Below are positions 32,174 to 34,985 of a stretch of 34,985 nt of DNA, one piece after another. The DNA lies in contig CALTYZ010000024.1 of assembly GCA_943913645.1 (NCBI GenBank), positions 1 to 34,985 of the forward strand, read 5' to 3'. Made by a program: the position numbers and the translations under genes. Source of the DNA: an uncultured Corynebacterium sp. GTDB lineage: Bacteria; Actinomycetota; Actinomycetes; Mycobacteriales; Mycobacteriaceae. The notes beneath the pieces are model-generated. The model ran no database searches and had not been told where the DNA came from. It saw only the letters and a program-made list of their open reading frames with translations. Positions within the stretch are counted from its first letter, which is position 1, and every line of letters begins with the position of its first letter.

Positions 32174-33604
32174 ACCAAGTGGCTCCGACGTGTCAGATCC
32201 GTGGTGGGCAGCTTTATCGAACGTGCTGGCGATCTTTTTGCCCCCGGCGCGACGCAGTTTGCTGCTGCGTTCCCGCAACTTCTTCCAGCTCGTGGTGCCT
32301 GGATCGGGCTGCGCGGGTGCGACTACGTCGTCTATTACCGGGGCGGTTGACCAGTCGCGGTCACCGCGCCACTGTTTGCGCTCGTAGACTGACTCTTCCT
32401 GCGCGATTTGGGCAATAGTACGGCCTTCAGGGGTAAGAAACTCAAGCTCATCTGCGTTTCGTTCCCCGGAGTGAATTCTTAGCATGTCGAGCAGGTAGCG
32501 GTATGCCACCGCCACCATGGCGGCGACTGGAACAGCGAGAAACGCGCCAACAAGCCCGAAGAGGCCGCCGCCGATCGTCACGGAGATGAGCACGATCACA
32601 GGGTGCAAGTTCATCGCACGTGACTGCAGCATGGGGGAGAGAATGTTGCCTTCTAGCTGCTGCACCACTATGACGATGGCCAGAACGATCAGTGCTTCGG
32701 TAAAGCCGAGTGAGACCAGGGCAACCAGGACGGCAAGTGCGCCGGCAACAACAGCGCCGACAATTGGGATGAACCCGGCAATAAATGTGATGACCGACAA
32801 GGTAAAGGCCATCGGAACACCGACGATCCAAATGCCGACGCCGATAAAGGTGGCGTCGATAAGCGAAACAATTGCTTGTGCCCGAATGAAGCCGCTGAGC
32901 GTGTTCCAAGCGCGCGTGAGCAGCTCGGTGGCGTGCAGGCCGCTGCGCCCGCCTGAGGCGGAGCGTAGCCACGGCAGAAACCGGTGACCATCTTTGAGGA
33001 AGAAGAATGTGAGAACAAGAATGACTACAAGCGTGACGACGACCCCGGCTGCTGTGCCGATGCCGGAAAATACGCCGCCTGCGATGGGGCCTGCCTGATT
33101 TTGCACCCACTGGGCAATTTCGTTCACGGCCTCGTCGAGGTCTCCCGGATCGAGATTGAACGGTGGGCCTTGCAGCCACAGCTGGAGGCGCTGAATGCCT
33201 TCTAACGCCTGGAGGTAGAGAAGCCGCGAGTGGGCGATCACATCAGGTGCGATGATCATAAAGATGGCGGCGAGTAATGCGATAAAGGTGAGCAGCGTCA
33301 CTGCCGCAGCAAGCCCAGCTGGCATTTTGCGTCTGCGCATTGCTGTTGCGACCGGCGCGAGCACTGTGCAGATGATCAGCGCGAGCACCATCGGCAGCAC
33401 GCCAGCCCAGAAGGCGCCGATGATTTTTAGCAGCGCGTAGACGAACACCGCGAACGCGAGCATGCGCAGCGCGAACATGGCAGTGGCCTTCGTCCACTTG
33501 TTGAGCACCACGCCGCGATCAACGCGATCCGGTGCCGCATCTGTGCTTGCTTGCTGATCTGGGTTCTCGGCACCGCGGCTTGTCGTTGCACTCACCTGCA
33601 CCAT
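32171..33604 (-). CDS. AI-2E family transporter (UPF0118)
   Basis: 477 residues. A polar N-terminal tail of about 35 residues, then about seven to eight membrane helices typical of the family: two at 43-85, one near 100-120, a long periplasmic-like segment, then IGTAAGVVVTLVVILVLTFFFLKDG and a tight C-terminal cluster with FIAGFIPIVGAVVAGALA and VQQLEGNILSPML. A cytoplasmic tail of about 110 residues with Lys/Arg-rich end follows. Members have been proposed to export AI-2 or to work as sodium/proton antiporters; the substrate here is unknown. It is divergent from ychF across 78 bp and followed by rmuC. Confidence 0.92.
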   Translation of the reverse strand: MVQVSATTSRGAENPDQQASTDAAPDRVDRGVVLNKWTKATAMFALRMLAFAVFVYALLKIIGAFWAGVLPMVLALIICTVLAPVATAMRRRKMPAGLAAAVTLLTFIALLAAIFMIIAPDVIAHSRLLYLQALEGIQRLQLWLQGPPFNLDPGDLDEAVNEIAQWVQNQAGPIAGGVFSGIGTAAGVVVTLVVILVLTFFFLKDGHRFLPWLRSASGGRSGLHATELLTRAWNTLSGFIRAQAIVSLIDATFIGVGIWIVGVPMAFTLSVITFIAGFIPIVGAVVAGALAVLVALVSLGFTEALIVLAIVIVVQQLEGNILSPMLQSRAMNLHPVIVLISVTIGGGLFGLVGAFLAVPVAAMVAVAYRYLLDMLRIHSGERNADELEFLTPEGRTIAQIAQEESVYERKQWRGDRDWSTAPVIDDVVAPAQPDPGTTSWKKLRERSSKLRRAGGKKIASTFDKAAHHGSDTSEPLG

Positions 33605-33668
33605 TGTGCCTGATACGTATCTGCTTTGTATCGCATAACCTTGCTCCAGGCAACAAATGCCGGTGAGC

Positions 33669-33674
33669 TAGGAT
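33669..33674 (+). promoter_or_regulatory. -10 hexamer for ychF
   Basis: TAGGAT lies 8 nt before the GTG at 33683. No ribosome binding site is visible between them, again fitting a leaderless mRNA. Confidence 0.45.
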
Positions 33675-33682
33675 TGCCCAGC

Positions 33683-34771
33683 GTGAGCCTAACTCTTGGA
33701 ATCGTCGGTCTGCCGAATGTCGGGAAATCCACGTTGTTCAATGCATTGACACGCAACGAGGTGCTGGCGGCGAACTACCCGTTCGCCACCATCGAACCGA
33801 ATGTCGGGTTGGTGGAGTTGCCAGACCCGCGCCTCGAGCGGCTCGCTGAGATTTTCAGCTCGGAGAGGATCCTGCCGGCGACGGTGTCTTTTGTCGATAT
33901 TGCCGGCATTGTCAAGGGTGCCTCTGAGGGCGAAGGGATGGGCAACGCATTTTTGGCCAATATCCGCGAGGCGGACGCGATCTGCCAAGTGGTGCGCGCG
34001 TTCGCTGACGAGAACGTCATTCACGTCGATGGGGAGGTTGACCCCGCACATGATATCGATGTGATTAACACTGAACTGATCTTGGCGGACCTGCAAACCA
34101 TTGAAAAGGCCTTGCCGCGGTTGGAAAAAGACGGGCGGAAAGATAAAGGCATTGCGGCACAGGCGGAGGAGGCCAAAAAAGCCCAGTCTGTGTTGGAGGA
34201 CGGGCGCACGTTGTTTGCAGCGGCGAAAAGTGGGGAGGTCGATTTAGCCCTCCTGCACCACCTGCACCTGATGACGGCGAAGCCGTTTCTCTATGTGTTC
34301 AATTCCGATGAAGCAGTGCTGACCGATGAGGGGCGCAAACAACAGCTGCGGGACCTGGTGGCCCCGGCGGAGGCAGTGTTTCTGGACGCGCAGACCGAAA
34401 CTGAGCTTTTAGAACTTGACGACGCTGACGCTGCTGAATTGCTTGCCGCGGTTGGCCAGGACGAACCAGGTTTGCAGACCTTGGCGAAAGCCGGCTTTGA
34501 CACCTTAGGGCTGCAGACCTACCTCACTGCCGGCCCGAAAGAGGCGCGAGCGTGGACGATTCACAAGGGTGACACCGCCCCGAAAGCAGCTGGTGTTATT
34601 CATTCTGATTTTGAGAAGGGCTTCATCAAGGCGGAGATCGTCGCGTACGAAGATCTCGACCAGCTGGGAACCATGGCTGAGGCACGCGCACATGGCAAGG
34701 TCCGCCAGGAAGGCAAGGACTACGTGATGGCAGACGGGGATGTCGTCGAGTTCAAGTTCAATGTAACTTAA
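33683..34771 (+). CDS. ychF: Redox-regulated ATPase YchF
   Basis: 362 residues from the GTG at 33683 (SLTLGIVGLPNVGKST follows). An Obg-type P-loop NTPase that prefers ATP and binds ribosomes. G1 is GLPNVGKST, G3 is DIAGIVKGAS (about 72-81), and the G4 site is the altered FNSDE instead of NKxD, as expected for YchF. A coiled-coil insertion (about 125-185) and the C-terminal TGS domain (GPKEARAWTIHKG to the end) are complete. The reading frame is open upstream to 33626, but this extension lacks family-like sequence. A serine recombinase fragment starts 20 nt after the stop. Confidence 0.96.
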   Translation: MSLTLGIVGLPNVGKSTLFNALTRNEVLAANYPFATIEPNVGLVELPDPRLERLAEIFSSERILPATVSFVDIAGIVKGASEGEGMGNAFLANIREADAICQVVRAFADENVIHVDGEVDPAHDIDVINTELILADLQTIEKALPRLEKDGRKDKGIAAQAEEAKKAQSVLEDGRTLFAAAKSGEVDLALLHHLHLMTAKPFLYVFNSDEAVLTDEGRKQQLRDLVAPAEAVFLDAQTETELLELDDADAAELLAAVGQDEPGLQTLAKAGFDTLGLQTYLTAGPKEARAWTIHKGDTAPKAAGVIHSDFEKGFIKAEIVAYEDLDQLGTMAEARAHGKVRQEGKDYVMADGDVVEFKFNVT

Positions 34772-34791
34772 GGCGCGCCAGTGTTAGTCGT

Positions 34792-34985
34792 ATGACAACA
34801 CGTGCTGCCATTTACCTTCGCATCTCGCTCGATGCTGCAATGGACGGTCTTGCCATCGAGCGTCAGCGCGAAGACTGTGAAGCCATTGCAAAGCAGCGTG
34901 GCTGGACGGTCGTGCGCACCTATGTGGATTAGTCGATCTCGGCCTCTAAGAAAGACGTGGAACGTCCCGACTACGACGCGATGGT
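34792..34985 (+). pseudogene. Serine recombinase N terminus, interrupted by TAG
   Basis: From the ATG at 34792 the translation begins MTTRAAIYLRIS, with the catalytic Ser of resolvase/invertase enzymes in YLRIS, then AIERQREDCEAIAKQRGW and TVVRTYVD. A TAG follows at 34930-34932, and the same frame goes on with SISASKKDVERPDYDAM, the usual continuation in large serine integrases. One base change (such as CAG to TAG) would restore the frame. The gene runs off the window. It is probably a phage or integrative element integrase, inactive unless the stop is suppressed or is a sequence error. Confidence 0.85.

Noticed and set aside
32168..33604. The AI-2E family protein as evidence for quorum sensing
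   Set aside because: The family name is historical and no luxS or AI-2 receptor gene is present. Only membership in the family is supported.
1..34985. CRISPR arrays, rRNA genes or complete insertion sequences
   Set aside because: No regularly spaced repeats, rRNA-like sequence or transposase was seen. Only the broken serine recombinase points to a mobile element.

Overview
The window looks like a chromosomal segment of a Corynebacterium. It carries mycothiol chemistry (Mca), a corynomycolyltransferase, actinobacterial families of unknown function (DUF4307, DUF4245, DUF6542), GreA, class II fructose bisphosphatase and class II fumarase. The right two thirds (greA-DUF4307-mca-uppS-coaA-glyA ... 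fumC-glpX-DUF4245-xseBA-ispH-DUF6542-ychF) follows, from memory, the gene order of Corynebacterium glutamicum. Many genes have a TAnnnT -10 hexamer only 6 to 8 nt before the start codon, which suggests leaderless mRNAs, a common actinobacterial habit.

Layout. Positions 1-4419 hold the 3' part of a tRNA-Gln, a TetR regulator and mfd, the last two overlapping by ATGA. A tRNA-Leu(UAA) with an unusually short variable loop follows at 4580-4653. Positions 4662-11461 look like an accessory block set into a core backbone. It holds a divergent Roadblock/GTPase module (Roadblock plus Ras-like GTPase on the minus strand; a second Roadblock protein plus a frame-broken acidic tail reading frame on the plus strand), a small secreted protein with a polymorphic-toxin-like C terminus followed by a probable immunity gene, a crtB-crtI carotenoid pair, and a suppressor-of-fused (SUFU) domain protein.

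Positions 11603-34771 are mostly core genes: a Bax1-like membrane protein, a lipoprotein, greA, DUF4307, mca, a small membrane protein, uppS, coaA, glyA, an LGFP-like lipoprotein, a GNAT acetyltransferase, an MFS exporter, an anchored protein, fumC, glpX, a mycolyltransferase, DUF4245, xseB, xseA, ispH, DUF6542, rmuC, an AI-2E family transporter and ychF. The last 200 bases contain the start of a serine recombinase broken by an in-frame TAG, probably the edge of a mobile element beyond the window.

How the parts fit. Within 6.8 kb the accessory block combines a possible small-GTPase switch with Roadblock partners, a secreted toxin with its immunity protein, and a SUFU protein of a family that includes immunity proteins. 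This is the best candidate for an undescribed system. The functional link between the switch and the toxin is inferred from position only. The core genes supply isoprenoid precursors (ispH), polyprenyl carrier (uppS), CoA (coaA), one-carbon units (glyA), gluconeogenesis and the TCA cycle (glpX, fumC), mycolate transfer (cmt) and DNA repair (mfd, xseAB, rmuC).
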